The notes beneath the pieces are model-generated. The model was not told where the DNA came from. It made no database searches and worked only from the letters and a program-made list of their open reading frames with translations. A stretch of DNA of 46,577 nucleotides from contig CALVIU010000003.1 of assembly GCA_944331835.1 (NCBI GenBank), forward strand, positions 1-46,577, written 5' to 3'. Shown one piece after another: positions 32,966 through 42,178 of this stretch. Numbering within the stretch: the first letter of the stretch is position 1; the number at the start of each line of letters is the position of its first letter. This DNA is from an uncultured Bacilli bacterium. GTDB lineage: Bacteria; Bacillota_I; Bacilli_A; RF39; UBA660. The translations under genes were made by a program, and so were the position numbers.

Positions 32966-33043
32966 GTGCAAAAAATTTCAAATAAAAAAAGGAAATAGAG
33001 AGTATTTGGGGTATATATATATATGAAGGGAGGTTTTGGACAG

Positions 33044-35092
33044 ATGAAGATTGTCCGACAACGAGATTTAAAAGATTGCGGAGTTTGCTCTTTAGCATCG
33101 ATAATTGAACATTATGATGGTTATGTTTCCTTAGAGAAACTACGACTTGATACTAAAGCATCTAATGATGGCACGACAGCTTTAAATATTATTGAAGCTA
33201 GTAAAAAGTACGGTTTTGATGCAGTAGGTATTAAAGTAGCTAATTTAAAAGATGAGAAAATTAAATTGCCAGCAATAGCACATATGGAATTAAAAAATGG
33301 AGTAAATCATTATGTAGTTATTTACAAAATTACCAATAATAAAGTAATATTAATGGATCCAGCTAGAGGTAAAGTTGTAAAAAATAAAGATGATTTTTAT
33401 GAAGAGTGGAGTCATGTCCTTTTGCTTTTTTCACCTAAAAGAAAGATAGCAATATTTAAGACTCCTAATAGTTTATTTAATATTTTTAAAAATATTGTTT
33501 GGCAAGAGAAGAAGTTGTTTGGATTAATTATTTTATGTAGTATATTTTTAATTATTTTTACAATAATTGGTAGCTACTATTTTCAGGTAATGGTCGATGG
33601 TATAACTAAAAATTATTATGTAACTTATTTAAAGATTTTAGCTTTATTTTTTGGAATAGTAGTAATATTAAAATTAATATTTGGACATCTTCGTAATTAT
33701 TTGGAAAATCATTTGAATAAAAATGTCGATGTGCTTTTAAATAGTAATTTTATCGAACATATTTTTAACCTTCCTTTAGAAGTTATCGAGAGTAGGTCTA
33801 ATGGCGAGATTATGACTAGAGTAAATGAACTTACTAATATTAAGAATTTATTTACAGATATTTTTATAACTTGTCTTTTAGATTTTTCACTCATGATACT
33901 TTCTTGCCCTTTGTTATATAGAATAAGTAATAAACTTTTTTGGACACTATTTCTTTGTTTATTACTTTATTTAGGGGTAGGAATTATTACTAGTAGGATT
34001 ATTTATAAAAAGGCATATCAAAATATTGAACTAGAAGCAAATTTTAATAATACGTTATTAGAAAATATTAATATGATTAATAGTATTAAAAATTTGAATA
34101 TTACTAGTAAGAGGCTTAAGAAAATTGAGAGTAGTTTAGTTAATCTTTTATATGATAATTATAAAGTAAATAGATTTATTAATAATGAGACTTTGCTAAA
34201 AAATACAATTAATGAGATAGGATTTTTTATTATAAATACATGGGGGTTTTATTTGATCTTTCATGGAGATTTGGAAATAACAGCTTTGATTACATTTAAT
34301 ACTTTATTGGGGTTATTTCTAGATCCAATTAAAAATTGTATTGATAGTTTGCCAAAATATAATTATGTGAAAGCAACGTTTAATAAAATTAATGACTTTT
34401 TAAGTTTAGATTTAGAGCATATGGGTAAGATAAAAAAGATTTATAATAATGGAATAACTTTTAAAAATATTACTTATTCATATGATGCATTAAACAATGT
34501 CTTTAGTAATTTTAATTTGCATATTGCAGCGGGAATGTGTGTTAGTTTGCAAGGCCCTAGTGGTTCAGGTAAATCTACTTTATGTAAAATGTTAGATAAA
34601 TATATAACTAATTATGAAGGAGAAATATTTATTGGAAATAGAAATATAAAAGATTTAAGTAAAGCAACAATAAGAGAAAATATTATCTATGTTAATCAAA
34701 ATGAGGCTTTAATATCTGGGAGTATAAAAGAAAATATTTTGTTGGATAGGAATGTAGATGATAATCGCTTTTATAAGATTTGTCATTTATGTTTAATAGA
34801 TGAAATAGTTTCCAAAAAAGTTTTACGGTACGAAACAGGTATTAGTGATGTTTCAAATAATATTTCTGGTGGCGAGAGGCAAAGAATTATTTTGGCTCGG
34901 GCTTTACTAAATGACTTTGAAATACTTATTTTGGATGAAGCATTGAGTGAAGTTGACTATAAAAAGGAAAGAATTATTATTAAAAATTTGAAGAAAATGT
35001 TTCAAGGTAAGACAATTATTTATATTACTCATAAAAAGCATAATCAATTATTTGATAAGATAATTGATTTGGGAGGTTCTAATGAATTATGA
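33044..35092 (+). CDS. Peptidase-containing ABC exporter (C39) for double-glycine peptides
   Basis: 682 aa. ATG 33044 is 10 nt after GGGAGG (33028-33033); ATG 33023 would contain that site. The N-terminal C39 peptidase has QRDLKDCGVCSLASI (C12), GVNHYVVIY (H89) and MDPARG (D105). Six membrane helices follow (about 150-400), then the nucleotide-binding domain with QGPSGSGKSTLC, VNQNEALISGSIKENIL, NISGGERQRIILARALL and ILDEALSEVD. It cuts Gly-Gly leaders and exports the peptide; two such peptides are encoded just downstream. Confidence 0.93.
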   Translation: MKIVRQRDLKDCGVCSLASIIEHYDGYVSLEKLRLDTKASNDGTTALNIIEASKKYGFDAVGIKVANLKDEKIKLPAIAHMELKNGVNHYVVIYKITNNKVILMDPARGKVVKNKDDFYEEWSHVLLLFSPKRKIAIFKTPNSLFNIFKNIVWQEKKLFGLIILCSIFLIIFTIIGSYYFQVMVDGITKNYYVTYLKILALFFGIVVILKLIFGHLRNYLENHLNKNVDVLLNSNFIEHIFNLPLEVIESRSNGEIMTRVNELTNIKNLFTDIFITCLLDFSLMILSCPLLYRISNKLFWTLFLCLLLYLGVGIITSRIIYKKAYQNIELEANFNNTLLENINMINSIKNLNITSKRLKKIESSLVNLLYDNYKVNRFINNETLLKNTINEIGFFIINTWGFYLIFHGDLEITALITFNTLLGLFLDPIKNCIDSLPKYNYVKATFNKINDFLSLDLEHMGKIKKIYNNGITFKNITYSYDALNNVFSNFNLHIAAGMCVSLQGPSGSGKSTLCKMLDKYITNYEGEIFIGNRNIKDLSKATIRENIIYVNQNEALISGSIKENILLDRNVDDNRFYKICHLCLIDEIVSKKVLRYETGISDVSNNISGGERQRIILARALLNDFEILILDEALSEVDYKKERIIIKNLKKMFQGKTIIYITHKKHNQLFDKIIDLGGSNEL

Positions 35093-35480
35093 AGAACTTT
35101 TAAATGTTCCCTATAAAACTGGAAAAATATTTATAATCATTACTATCTTTATAATAGTGGGTATTTTAGTAATTTTAAATGTTGAAATTTATGATGTTTA
35201 TAATACTTATGCTTATTATAGGGAAGGAAATATGGTTTTAAATATACCAATTAATTACTCTGATACAATTTTAAATGGGAAATATTTTAAAATAGATGAT
35301 GAAAAGGTTGATTTAGAAGTCTTATATGTGAGTGATATATTAATTAATACCGATACATTAGTTAATTATCAAGAGATTATTGTAGCTTCTAAGAATGATT
35401 ATCCGGAGAATTTAATAATCAATATTAGTATTTATTATAATAAAGAAAAAGTGCTTGATAAAATAAAGAAATTATTATAG
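35082..35480 (+). CDS. Small membrane protein of the peptide-export locus
   Basis: 132 aa from ATG 35082 (GGGAGG 35071-35076), overlapping the exporter by 11 bp. One membrane helix (about 15-38) and an extracytoplasmic beta-rich domain of about 90 residues. Position suggests a short stand-in for the HlyD-like accessory protein of such systems, or an immunity protein. No family recognised. Confidence 0.6.
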   Translation: MNYEELLNVPYKTGKIFIIITIFIIVGILVILNVEIYDVYNTYAYYREGNMVLNIPINYSDTILNGKYFKIDDEKVDLEVLYVSDILINTDTLVNYQEIIVASKNDYPENLIINISIYYNKEKVLDKIKKLL

Positions 35481-35491
35481 GGAGGTAGATA

Positions 35492-35545
35492 ATGTTTTTA
35501 AAGTATATCTTGAATTTGATAACTAAATTTATATATCCAATTTAA
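35492..35545 (+). CDS. 17-residue hydrophobic peptide
   Basis: MFLKYILNLITKFIYPI, preceded by GGGAGG 6 nt upstream. No double-glycine leader. It is amphipathic and could be a leaderless peptide, an immunity helper, or a leader ORF that couples translation to the next gene. Confidence 0.4.
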   Translation: MFLKYILNLITKFIYPI

Positions 35546-35555
35546 AGGAGGTATT

Positions 35556-35678
35556 ATGGATATTTTAAGTAAAGAAGAATTAGGAAATATAAACGGGGGA
35601 GGTAAGGCTGTGTGGTTCTTTTTGGGTGGCCTTGTATTATTTGCCCTTGGTGTATTTTGTGGATTTTTTGAAAAATAG
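35556..35678 (+). CDS. Double-glycine precursor peptide A
   Basis: 40 aa, preceded by AAAGGAGG 4 nt upstream. The leader MDILSKEELGNINGG is a classic double-glycine leader (LS-x-E-E-L-x-x-I-x-GG). Cleavage after Gly15 leaves 25 residues starting GKAVWFFLGGLV, very hydrophobic, with a GVFCG (GxxxG) motif and one Cys near the end. Bacteriocin-like or signalling peptide exported by the C39 transporter just upstream. Confidence 0.8.
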   Translation: MDILSKEELGNINGGGKAVWFFLGGLVLFALGVFCGFFEK

Positions 35679-35696
35679 TAATGGAGGTAATAATGT

Positions 35697-35843
35697 ATGA
35701 ATTTGGAAAATAAAGAGCTAGCAACTGTTGTAGGAGGAGCGATAACAGCATCTTTCTTGACGGCGGTTTTAAATATTGGCAAAACTATTTTTGATATAGG
35801 ATGTCAAATAGGAAAGAATATACGTAAGCTTGTTTTTGGCTAA
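35697..35843 (+). CDS. Double-glycine precursor peptide B
   Basis: 48 aa, GGAGG 9 nt upstream. The leader MNLENKELATVVGG ends in Gly-Gly; the mature part is 34 residues beginning AITASFLTAVLNIGKTIF, with GCQIG (GxxxG) and a cationic tail KNIRKLVFG. The pair of peptides, each with GxxxG, resembles the two-peptide class IIb bacteriocins. No separate immunity gene is evident. The ATG at 35693 gives only six codons. Confidence 0.8.
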   Translation: MNLENKELATVVGGAITASFLTAVLNIGKTIFDIGCQIGKNIRKLVFG

Positions 35844-35859
35844 AAGTTTGGAAAAAGTG

Positions 35860-35888
35860 TTGAAATGCTTAGTTCCTGATGTTATAAT
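35860..35888 (+). promoter_or_regulatory. rpsU promoter
   Basis: TTGAAA (35860-35865), 17-nt spacer, TATAAT (35883-35888): the best sigma-A promoter in the window, 33 nt before rpsU. Confidence 0.7.
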
Positions 35889-35920
35889 AATAACGAATTA
35901 ACAGAAGGGAGGGCTGGATA

Positions 35921-36106
35921 ATGACAAAAGTAGTGGTTCAAAATGGTAATATAGATTTAGCATTAAAAAAGTTCAAAGCAAAAGTTGCACGTAGTGGAGT
36001 CCCTTCTGAACTAAAGAAAAGAAAACACTATGAAAAACCTGGTGTTAGAAGAAGAAATGAAATTAAAGAAGGAATTAAAAATTCTCACAAAAAGAATCGG
36101 GGCTAA
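35921..36106 (+). CDS. rpsU: 30S ribosomal protein S21
   Basis: 61 aa, basic. VVVQNGNIDLALKKFKAKVA, then SGVPSELKKRKHYEKPGVRR, are the S21 signature. It sits near the anti-Shine-Dalgarno end of 16S rRNA. GGGAGGG precedes the ATG. rpsU-yqeY is a conserved Firmicutes pair. Confidence 0.96.
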   Translation: MTKVVVQNGNIDLALKKFKAKVARSGVPSELKKRKHYEKPGVRRRNEIKEGIKNSHKKNRG

Positions 36107-36108
36107 TA

Positions 36109-36555
36109 ATGAATAATAAAATTAATGAAGACTTAAAAAGTGCAATGAAAGAAAAAGATACTTTTAAACTATCAGTACTTCGGATGTTAAAAAGTGCTTT
36201 ACAAATGGAACAAATTGCAAAAAAGCACGAACTTAGCGATACTGAAGTTGCAAGTGTCATAAAAAAACAAGTAAAGGTAAGAAAAGATTCAGTTGAAGAA
36301 TATAAAAAGTATGGTAAAGATGATTCAGTTAAGGATTTAGAACAAGAAATAGCAATTTTGGAGGCATATTTACCAGAAGAAATGTCACAAGCTGAAATTG
36401 AAGAAGTAATTAATTCTGTATTTGAAACAGTTAAACCAACTAGTATGAAAGATATGGGATCAGTTATGAAAAATGTTAATGAATTACTTGCCGATAAAAA
36501 CGCTGATATGTCATTAGTTAGCAAGTTAGTTAAAGAAAAACTAAGCAATATGTAA
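36109..36555 (+). CDS. yqeY: GatB/YqeY-domain protein
   Basis: 148 aa, helical. KINEDLKSAMKEKDTFKLSV and LRMLKSALQ, then KQVKVRKDSVEEYKKYG, LEQEIAILEAYLPEEMS and MKDMGSVMKNV match YqeY, related to the tail domain of GatB. Function is not firmly known. It begins 2 nt after rpsU. Confidence 0.93.
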   Translation: MNNKINEDLKSAMKEKDTFKLSVLRMLKSALQMEQIAKKHELSDTEVASVIKKQVKVRKDSVEEYKKYGKDDSVKDLEQEIAILEAYLPEEMSQAEIEEVINSVFETVKPTSMKDMGSVMKNVNELLADKNADMSLVSKLVKEKLSNM

Positions 36556-36580
36556 TCTCAATCCTTGTGATTGAGATTTT
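36554..36580 (+). terminator. Terminator after yqeY
   Basis: AATCTCAATC (36554-36563) / GATTGAGATT (36569-36578) with a 5-nt loop and a short T-run. Only 20 nt separate it from the next gene, which shows no promoter of its own, so read-through is likely. Confidence 0.7.
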
Positions 36581-36599
36581 TAAATGAAGGAGGATTAGA

Positions 36600-37547
36600 T
36601 TGAAAAAGAAAATATTAATATTTTCCCATTTAAGTGATATTGATGGAATGGGAGGAGTAATACTTGCCAAACTGGCTTTTAGTAATGTCGATTTCGTTTT
36701 GTGCGAAACATTTAATTTGCTAGATAAAATTAAGGAAAAGATTGCTGATCAATCAATTTATGAATATGATCAAATTTTTATCACTGATATGTGGTTAGAA
36801 GATCCCGAAGTTATTTGGCAAGACTCTAAATTAAGAGATAAAATATTAGTATTTGATCATCATGAATCGGCTTTAGAAATGTATAATAATGCTTATGATT
36901 TTATTACGATAAGAATTAAAGATGAACTTGGTAGATGTTCGGGGACTTCTTTATTTTATCAATATTTAGTTAATAATAATTTATTACAACCGCATGCTAG
37001 TATAGATGCATTTGTTGAGCTAACAAGGCTTTATGATACTTGGGAGTGGGTAACAGTTAAAAATGAACCAATGGCTCGTGATTTAACAACACTTTTTAAT
37101 GTTGTGGGAGCAAACGCTTATATTGATTTAATGTATGATAAATTAGATAGTAGACCAAATGAATTTACTTTTAGTGATTTAGAGTTATCTTTAATTAATA
37201 ATAAAAATAAACAAATAAAAGATAAACTACAAAGTTATGCGAAGAATATTATTTATCGAAATGTTTTAGATTTAAAAGCAGGTATTGTATTTATTGATTA
37301 TGAATATCGCAATGATTTTGCACAATATTTGAGAGATAATCAATTTCCAATGGATTTTGTAATGATGATATCGCTAGATAATGGAACTATATCATATCGT
37401 TATGTTAATGCAGGAATAAAAGTTTTACCTATTGCTGAACATTTTGGGGGTAAAGGTCATGATTATGCCGCAAGTAGTCCAATTAGTCATGAAACAAAGG
37501 AAGATATAATAGATATTATTTGTAAACGTAAAAGAACTAAAAAATAG
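36600..37547 (+). CDS. DHH-family phosphoesterase
   Basis: 315 aa, TTG start after AAGGAGG. The DHH domain shows FSHLSDIDGMGG, IFITDMWLED and VFDHHESA (DHH); the C-terminal DHHA1 part has HFGGKGHDYAASS. It resembles the NrnB/NrnA oligoribonuclease group, which degrades nano-RNA or pAp. The exact substrate cannot be told. Confidence 0.8.
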   Translation: MKKKILIFSHLSDIDGMGGVILAKLAFSNVDFVLCETFNLLDKIKEKIADQSIYEYDQIFITDMWLEDPEVIWQDSKLRDKILVFDHHESALEMYNNAYDFITIRIKDELGRCSGTSLFYQYLVNNNLLQPHASIDAFVELTRLYDTWEWVTVKNEPMARDLTTLFNVVGANAYIDLMYDKLDSRPNEFTFSDLELSLINNKNKQIKDKLQSYAKNIIYRNVLDLKAGIVFIDYEYRNDFAQYLRDNQFPMDFVMMISLDNGTISYRYVNAGIKVLPIAEHFGGKGHDYAASSPISHETKEDIIDIICKRKRTKK

Positions 37548-37572
37548 AATAATAGTAAAAATGTAATTAAAG

Positions 37573-37603
37573 TGATATAATACTCTTCATTAAGGAGAGT
37601 ATT
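37573..37603 (+). promoter_or_regulatory. Extended -10 promoter overlapped by an inverted repeat
   Basis: TGATATAAT (37573-37581) precedes the gene at 37606. AATACTCT (37579-37586) and AGAGTATT (37596-37603) form an 8-bp inverted repeat with a 9-nt centre covering the -10 edge, start point and SD: possible operator. Confidence 0.4.
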
Positions 37604-37605
37604 TT

Positions 37606-38610
37606 ATGTTTGAAGAAGATATGACTATGCTTGTTAATGTAACTGATGCTATATATGATACTTATTTAGTTTTAATGAATTTAGAAATGTATGGTAATAA
37701 AAATAGTTTGGATTATAAAAATAATTTAGAAATATTAAAACATAATATAACTGTATTTGATAATATTTTAAATAGAATATCTTCTAACTATGAGATGGGG
37801 TTAAAAGCTTATGAGTATTTAATTTCTTTAGAAAGATTTAAATCATCTGCATTAGTAAGTAGAGATTTAAAATTCAGTTTTATAACAGCGTTTGATAAAA
37901 AAGATGAAATGGTTTTAGCTTATATAAAAAATCGGTTATATCAAAAATTATTGCATAATCCTGATTATGCTTTAGCCATGGCGAATATTCCTGAAGAAAT
38001 GCAAGATGATATTATACAAAGTGAAGTAAAGAGAACATTAGGGTTTATGACTGATTATCAATGTTCAATTATCAATGATATTTACATTTTATTTTTAACA
38101 ATACTCGATGAGTTAAAAAGTAAAACTATTAATAAAATTGTGTTAGATAAGTTTGCAAGAATAAAATATAGCTATGGCTTTGTTTTGCCAGCTGTAGAAG
38201 AATATCTAATTGATAGATGTTTTGATGTAGATAACAAACCTTATATTTTTCATCATACTTTGGCCAGTCTTTATCAATTATCTGAAAAAGATTTTTTGAA
38301 CAGTAAAAGGGAGATTATTTTAAATATTGTTGTAGGAAATTTGGAATTTGTGAAATCACTTAATGATGCTAATTTTGTCGATTATCAAAAGTTAACCTTA
38401 GCAATAGATATTGAGGCAATAGTTAGGGCGTGTATGGTTGCAGCAGATAAGGAAACGCGAAATATAATATTAAATTTACTTAATTCATTAATTTCTAGTT
38501 TGGATATGCAAGTTGGTTTTGAAACAATTTCATCCATATTAAAGAAGATACCAAGTAAGATGAATGATGATTTAGCAAAAGTACAAATTGTTAGTGTAGG
38601 GAGAATATAA
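37606..38610 (+). CDS. Helical cytoplasmic protein of unknown function
   Basis: 334 aa, predicted nearly all alpha-helical, with no signal, membrane segment or Cys pattern. Nothing resembles an active site. I recognise no family. AAGGAGAG precedes the ATG. It lies one base before the decayed Fic gene, so the two once formed an operon. Confidence 0.6.
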   Translation: MFEEDMTMLVNVTDAIYDTYLVLMNLEMYGNKNSLDYKNNLEILKHNITVFDNILNRISSNYEMGLKAYEYLISLERFKSSALVSRDLKFSFITAFDKKDEMVLAYIKNRLYQKLLHNPDYALAMANIPEEMQDDIIQSEVKRTLGFMTDYQCSIINDIYILFLTILDELKSKTINKIVLDKFARIKYSYGFVLPAVEEYLIDRCFDVDNKPYIFHHTLASLYQLSEKDFLNSKREIILNIVVGNLEFVKSLNDANFVDYQKLTLAIDIEAIVRACMVAADKETRNIILNLLNSLISSLDMQVGFETISSILKKIPSKMNDDLAKVQIVSVGRI

Positions 38611-38611
38611 A

Positions 38612-39741
38612 ATGCAAAAGAGAGAATATTTAAATTTGCCTTCGGAGTCAGGACCTAAATTTTATATGCGTAAAGAGCCATTGATTTCAATTTATGAAGA
38701 ATTAGAAGAATTTTTAGATTTTGATCATAATATGGATAATTTGCATTTTGCTAAGAAAATGTTATTTTCTCATGAAATAAAAGCTAATAATCAAGTGGAA
38801 GGATATGAAGTGTAATAAAGAAAAAAACTGATAGAATAAAAGATGAAGATGTACGTAAGAGAATATTAAATTGATATAGAGGATACCAATATATTTTAAA
38901 GCATCATAAAGTGGATGCTTATCATCTACGGGTTTTATATGATATTTTGAGTTTTAATCTTTTAGATGAAAGAGATCTTGCTAGAATGGGGACTTATTAT
39001 CGAGAAGCTCCAGTTTATATTTTAAAAAATGGTAGATTAGATATGGAACTTGAAGAGGGAGTATATTACTTAAAAATTGCTGAATTAATGGAATATTATT
39101 TTGCTTTTTTCAATGCTCCAACTTTTTCTCAAACTATGACAGATCAATAAGTTAAGTCTCAAATTTTACATTTCTATTTTGTTTATATTCATCCATATTT
39201 TGACGTTAATGGAAGAACTTCGCGAACTATGGCTTTATGGCATTTACTTAACTCTCAAGCCTATCCTTATATTATCTTTAATCGAGGAATCGGTTTTGCG
39301 GGAAGTAATTATGATAGAATTATTCGAGAAGCAAAATATTCTGGCGATTTAACTTACTTTTTGCGTTTTATGATGAAATCAGTAAAATTAGAATTAGAAA
39401 AAGAAAGTGTTATGCAAACCATTGCCTCTAATTCGAATTATAAACTTAGTGGAATAGATTACCAAACGATGTTATATTTGCTTACAATGAAAGGCACTAA
39501 AACAGTTGGAGATTTTATGCATTTTTATAATAGTCAAAATGATAAGAAAAAGAGTAAAGAAATTTTTGAAGAGATGCTTTTACCTTTAATTGAAGCCGAT
39601 ATTTTAAAAGTGGTAGGATATACTAAAAGAATGCTAGGAGATATGCCTAATATGTTTTTAGAATTTAATAAATGTTTAATTTCTGATGAAGAAGAAATGC
39701 ATTTAAAAAGATTGAAAAATTTTCAATCTTCTAAAAAGTAA
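38612..39741 (+). pseudogene. Fic-family protein, decayed
   Basis: Fic enzymes AMPylate proteins. Three pieces are visible. 38612-38815 has the N-terminal part ending NNQVEGYE; then a small deletion/frameshift near 38812 shifts reading by one; the frame continues (KKKTDRIKDEDVRKRILN) to an in-frame TGA at 38872-38874, resumes (YRGYQYILKHHKVDAYHLRV) to TAA at 39148-39150, and the last piece carries the Fic motif HPYFDVNGRTSR and a winged-helix-like C-terminus. Three lesions make a functional product unlikely; sequencing error cannot explain all of them easily. Confidence 0.85.
39708..39730. terminator. Palindrome at the Fic/vanY convergence
   Basis: AAGATTGAAAA / TTTTCAATCTT, 11 bp either side of a central A. 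The A-run on the left makes it a terminator for the minus-strand vanY gene. Confidence 0.5.
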
Positions 39742-40688
39742 GCATAGTATTCTTCAAAAGTTATATCATTTTCATAAATGTAGGTAGCAATATCTTCTCC
39801 GACATAACGGAAGTGCCATGATTCATAACTATAACCAGTTATATCAACTTTATCTTCCGGATACCTTAGAATAAAACCATATTTATAAGAGTTTTCTGCT
39901 AACCATTTTGCTTCAGCGCTTTCGGAAAATGTATTTTTATTAGTGTTGGTTCTACTAAATATATCAATAGCAAGTCCTGTTTGATGTTCGCTAGATCCGG
40001 GTCTTGCTGCAATGCTATCAGCGTAACGTTCACCACTGGAACTCTTATAACTATTATAAACTGCTTCTTGGTCTTCATAAGAACGATATGATGAATTAAT
40101 CATCAAATAATATCCTTCTTCATTGGCGGCATTCCACATGTCTAAAAAAGCATTGTAGGCAACTTCACGAACCTTTTGACTTCCGAGTTCCCCCCAAGAA
40201 TATGTTTGGGAAACATTGACTAAATCATCGGGAGCATAATCACTATTAAGTAAATAATATTTGTTAACAAGCATTGATGTATCTAGGGAAGTATTAGCAT
40301 CAAATGTTTCTTCATAAAAATCTTTATCTAAATGAATATTTATATTTCTAACAATGTCTTTTAATTCTAAATCAGGAAATTCATTCATATAATCGATATA
40401 TTCATAGAAGTTTTTGTCTAAGTAATATTTTTCATCAAGTAATTTTATAATATTACTATTTTTCTCGTTATTAAGTAAATAATCTAAGTCAGTATTATCT
40501 TTAAAATTATCTAATATTTTTGTTACTTCTTCATCATTATAACCATGTTCTAAAAGTTTATATTCATATGTTTGATGATACTTATATTCTTGATATTTAG
40601 AAACACCAAATACTATGGCGACGATTATTAATATTAATCCTCCGATAACAAAATATACTTGTTTTTTTAATTTTCTTCTGGTAGCCAT
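39723..40688 (-). CDS. VanY-type D-alanyl-D-alanine carboxypeptidase (M15)
   Basis: 321 aa. An N-terminal membrane helix (about 10-28) anchors an extracytoplasmic domain. The M15B zinc site is SSEHQTGLAIDIF (H and D ligands) with SWHFRYVG (E/W-H). MINSSYRSYEDQEAVYNSY is conserved in VanY/LdcB. It trims the terminal D-Ala or D-Ala-D-Ala from peptidoglycan stems. It converges on the Fic pseudogene. Confidence 0.92.
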   Translation of the reverse strand: MATRRKLKKQVYFVIGGLILIIVAIVFGVSKYQEYKYHQTYEYKLLEHGYNDEEVTKILDNFKDNTDLDYLLNNEKNSNIIKLLDEKYYLDKNFYEYIDYMNEFPDLELKDIVRNINIHLDKDFYEETFDANTSLDTSMLVNKYYLLNSDYAPDDLVNVSQTYSWGELGSQKVREVAYNAFLDMWNAANEEGYYLMINSSYRSYEDQEAVYNSYKSSSGERYADSIAARPGSSEHQTGLAIDIFSRTNTNKNTFSESAEAKWLAENSYKYGFILRYPEDKVDITGYSYESWHFRYVGEDIATYIYENDITFEEYYAYFLED

Positions 40689-40786
40689 ATTTTAATACCC
40701 TCCAATTATCACAATTATATCACTATTTTAGTATTTACAAAATACCTTATTTGTAGTAATATTTATTTAAGGTAGAAGGTGATGCT

Positions 40787-41146
40787 ATGGATAGAAACAA
40801 GCAAATATTAGAATTTTGTCCAAATTTTTATAAAATTCTAGAATTTACACCATATGAAGATGATAAAATAAGTGGTAAATTAATAAAGTTGTATCAAAAA
40901 TATATTTTTGAAATTGACGTCAATAATGAAGAAGATGTTGAATCTGTTAAACAACTTGATCATGTAATTAGTAAATATATTGATGATTATCTATTTAGAA
41001 AAGAAATGCAAAAACAAATAGTTAATATAAAGATAAGAAAAGATGCTAAGGATATTTTAAAAGAAATTATCAAATCGATACTTAAGATATTTGATAATTA
41101 TGAAGAATATACAACAAGAGTTATTTATATTTCACGGTGGATTTAG
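40787..41146 (+). CDS. Small protein of unknown function
   Basis: 119 aa, charged and helical, no membrane segment or motif; I recognise no family. AAGGTGATG-like site upstream; TAGTAATA region near 40757 could be a -10. Ends just before a terminator and the converging ger operon. Confidence 0.55.
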   Translation: MDRNKQILEFCPNFYKILEFTPYEDDKISGKLIKLYQKYIFEIDVNNEEDVESVKQLDHVISKYIDDYLFRKEMQKQIVNIKIRKDAKDILKEIIKSILKIFDNYEEYTTRVIYISRWI

Positions 41147-41170
41147 CAATACTGTTTAAGTATTGTTTTT
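41147..41170. terminator. Terminator between the 119-aa gene and gerAB
   Basis: CAATACT (41147-41153) / AGTATTG (41159-41165), loop GTTTA, then T5. It also covers the gerAB stop region. Confidence 0.7.
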
Positions 41171-42178
41171 ATCTGTCATTTTTTTAATTAGTAATAAGAC
41201 TAGTATACTAACCATAAGTATTCCTAAAATTATAGGGAATACCTTATAAATAGCCATAGAGTTATAGAAGTTATTAGCAATAAAGTCATTAACAATTACT
41301 AATAATATTAGGACAACTAGGAAAGGAATTATATTTTTTTTGACATTAATTAATTGTTTAAATTTTAAGGAACTAATAGATAAACATATAAATATATCAA
41401 AGAACCAGCCAGCAGAAACAAAGTTTTCTATGTTTTCAATAAAGTTAAATAGACTTATTTTTCTTAATACAGAATATTCTGGATAACTATAGATGTTAAC
41501 CATTTCTCCTAAAACGATAGTTATTGATAAAACAACTACAAATATTGTTAGCATACTTATTAGATAATATTTTATATTTTGTTTAAAAGTAATTTTTTTA
41601 TCAATAGTAGTTAGGAATGGGGAAGTAGAAAGCATTGCAAAAATAACTGCTGTTTTAAATATGTTTTGAGGTTTAGTACTAAATATTGGTAGTAGATTAC
41701 TAAAATCAAATTCATTAGTTAAAAGAAGTGTTTTAATAATTATCAATACTAAACTTAAAACAAATAATATTTGAGCAACATAAGTTATTTTATTTATATT
41801 TTTAGTGTTTAGGAATGTTGCTAAAAATACAAATGGAAGGCAAGAAATTAATGAAGGAGTAAAGGGAAGAAAATAAGAATAGAGGAATGTTGCTAAAATA
41901 ATTAGAGCAATAAATATTAAAAAGAGAAGATAAGCAATAAAAATTATGCGAATTAGGATATTTAGAAAACTGGCTTTTTTAATATATTCATGTAATGGAG
42001 AATCTATACTACTACTTACTTTAGAAATAATATAAACTATAGCAATACCTAATAAAGTACCTAAGATAATAGAAATATAGGCATCTTTACTACTATAGAG
42101 GAATAAAGTAGAAATACCACCACCTAGAAATAGACTACGGGATAAGAAATATGAAAGTATACCTTTATTAGTTTTCAT
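41156..42178 (-). CDS. gerAB: Spore germination permease GerAB
   Basis: 340 aa, ten predicted membrane helices, amino-acid-permease (APC) fold of the GerAB/YndE family. It is the germinant-sensing subunit of a GerA receptor. The start overlaps the end of gerAC by 11 bp. Last gene of a three-gene minus-strand operon. Confidence 0.85.
   Translation of the reverse strand: MKTNKGILSYFLSRSLFLGGGISTLFLYSSKDAYISIILGTLLGIAIVYIISKVSSSIDSPLHEYIKKASFLNILIRIIFIAYLLFLIFIALIILATFLYSYFLPFTPSLISCLPFVFLATFLNTKNINKITYVAQILFVLSLVLIIIKTLLLTNEFDFSNLLPIFSTKPQNIFKTAVIFAMLSTSPFLTTIDKKITFKQNIKYYLISMLTIFVVVLSITIVLGEMVNIYSYPEYSVLRKISLFNFIENIENFVSAGWFFDIFICLSISSLKFKQLINVKKNIIPFLVVLILLVIVNDFIANNFYNSMAIYKVFPIILGILMVSILVLLLIKKMTDKNNT

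Noticed and set aside
35498-35782. 94-aa and 65-aa minus-strand ORFs over the bacteriocin-like peptides
   Set aside because: The plus strand has three ORFs each with a good ribosome site and Gly-Gly leaders; the minus ORFs have none of this.
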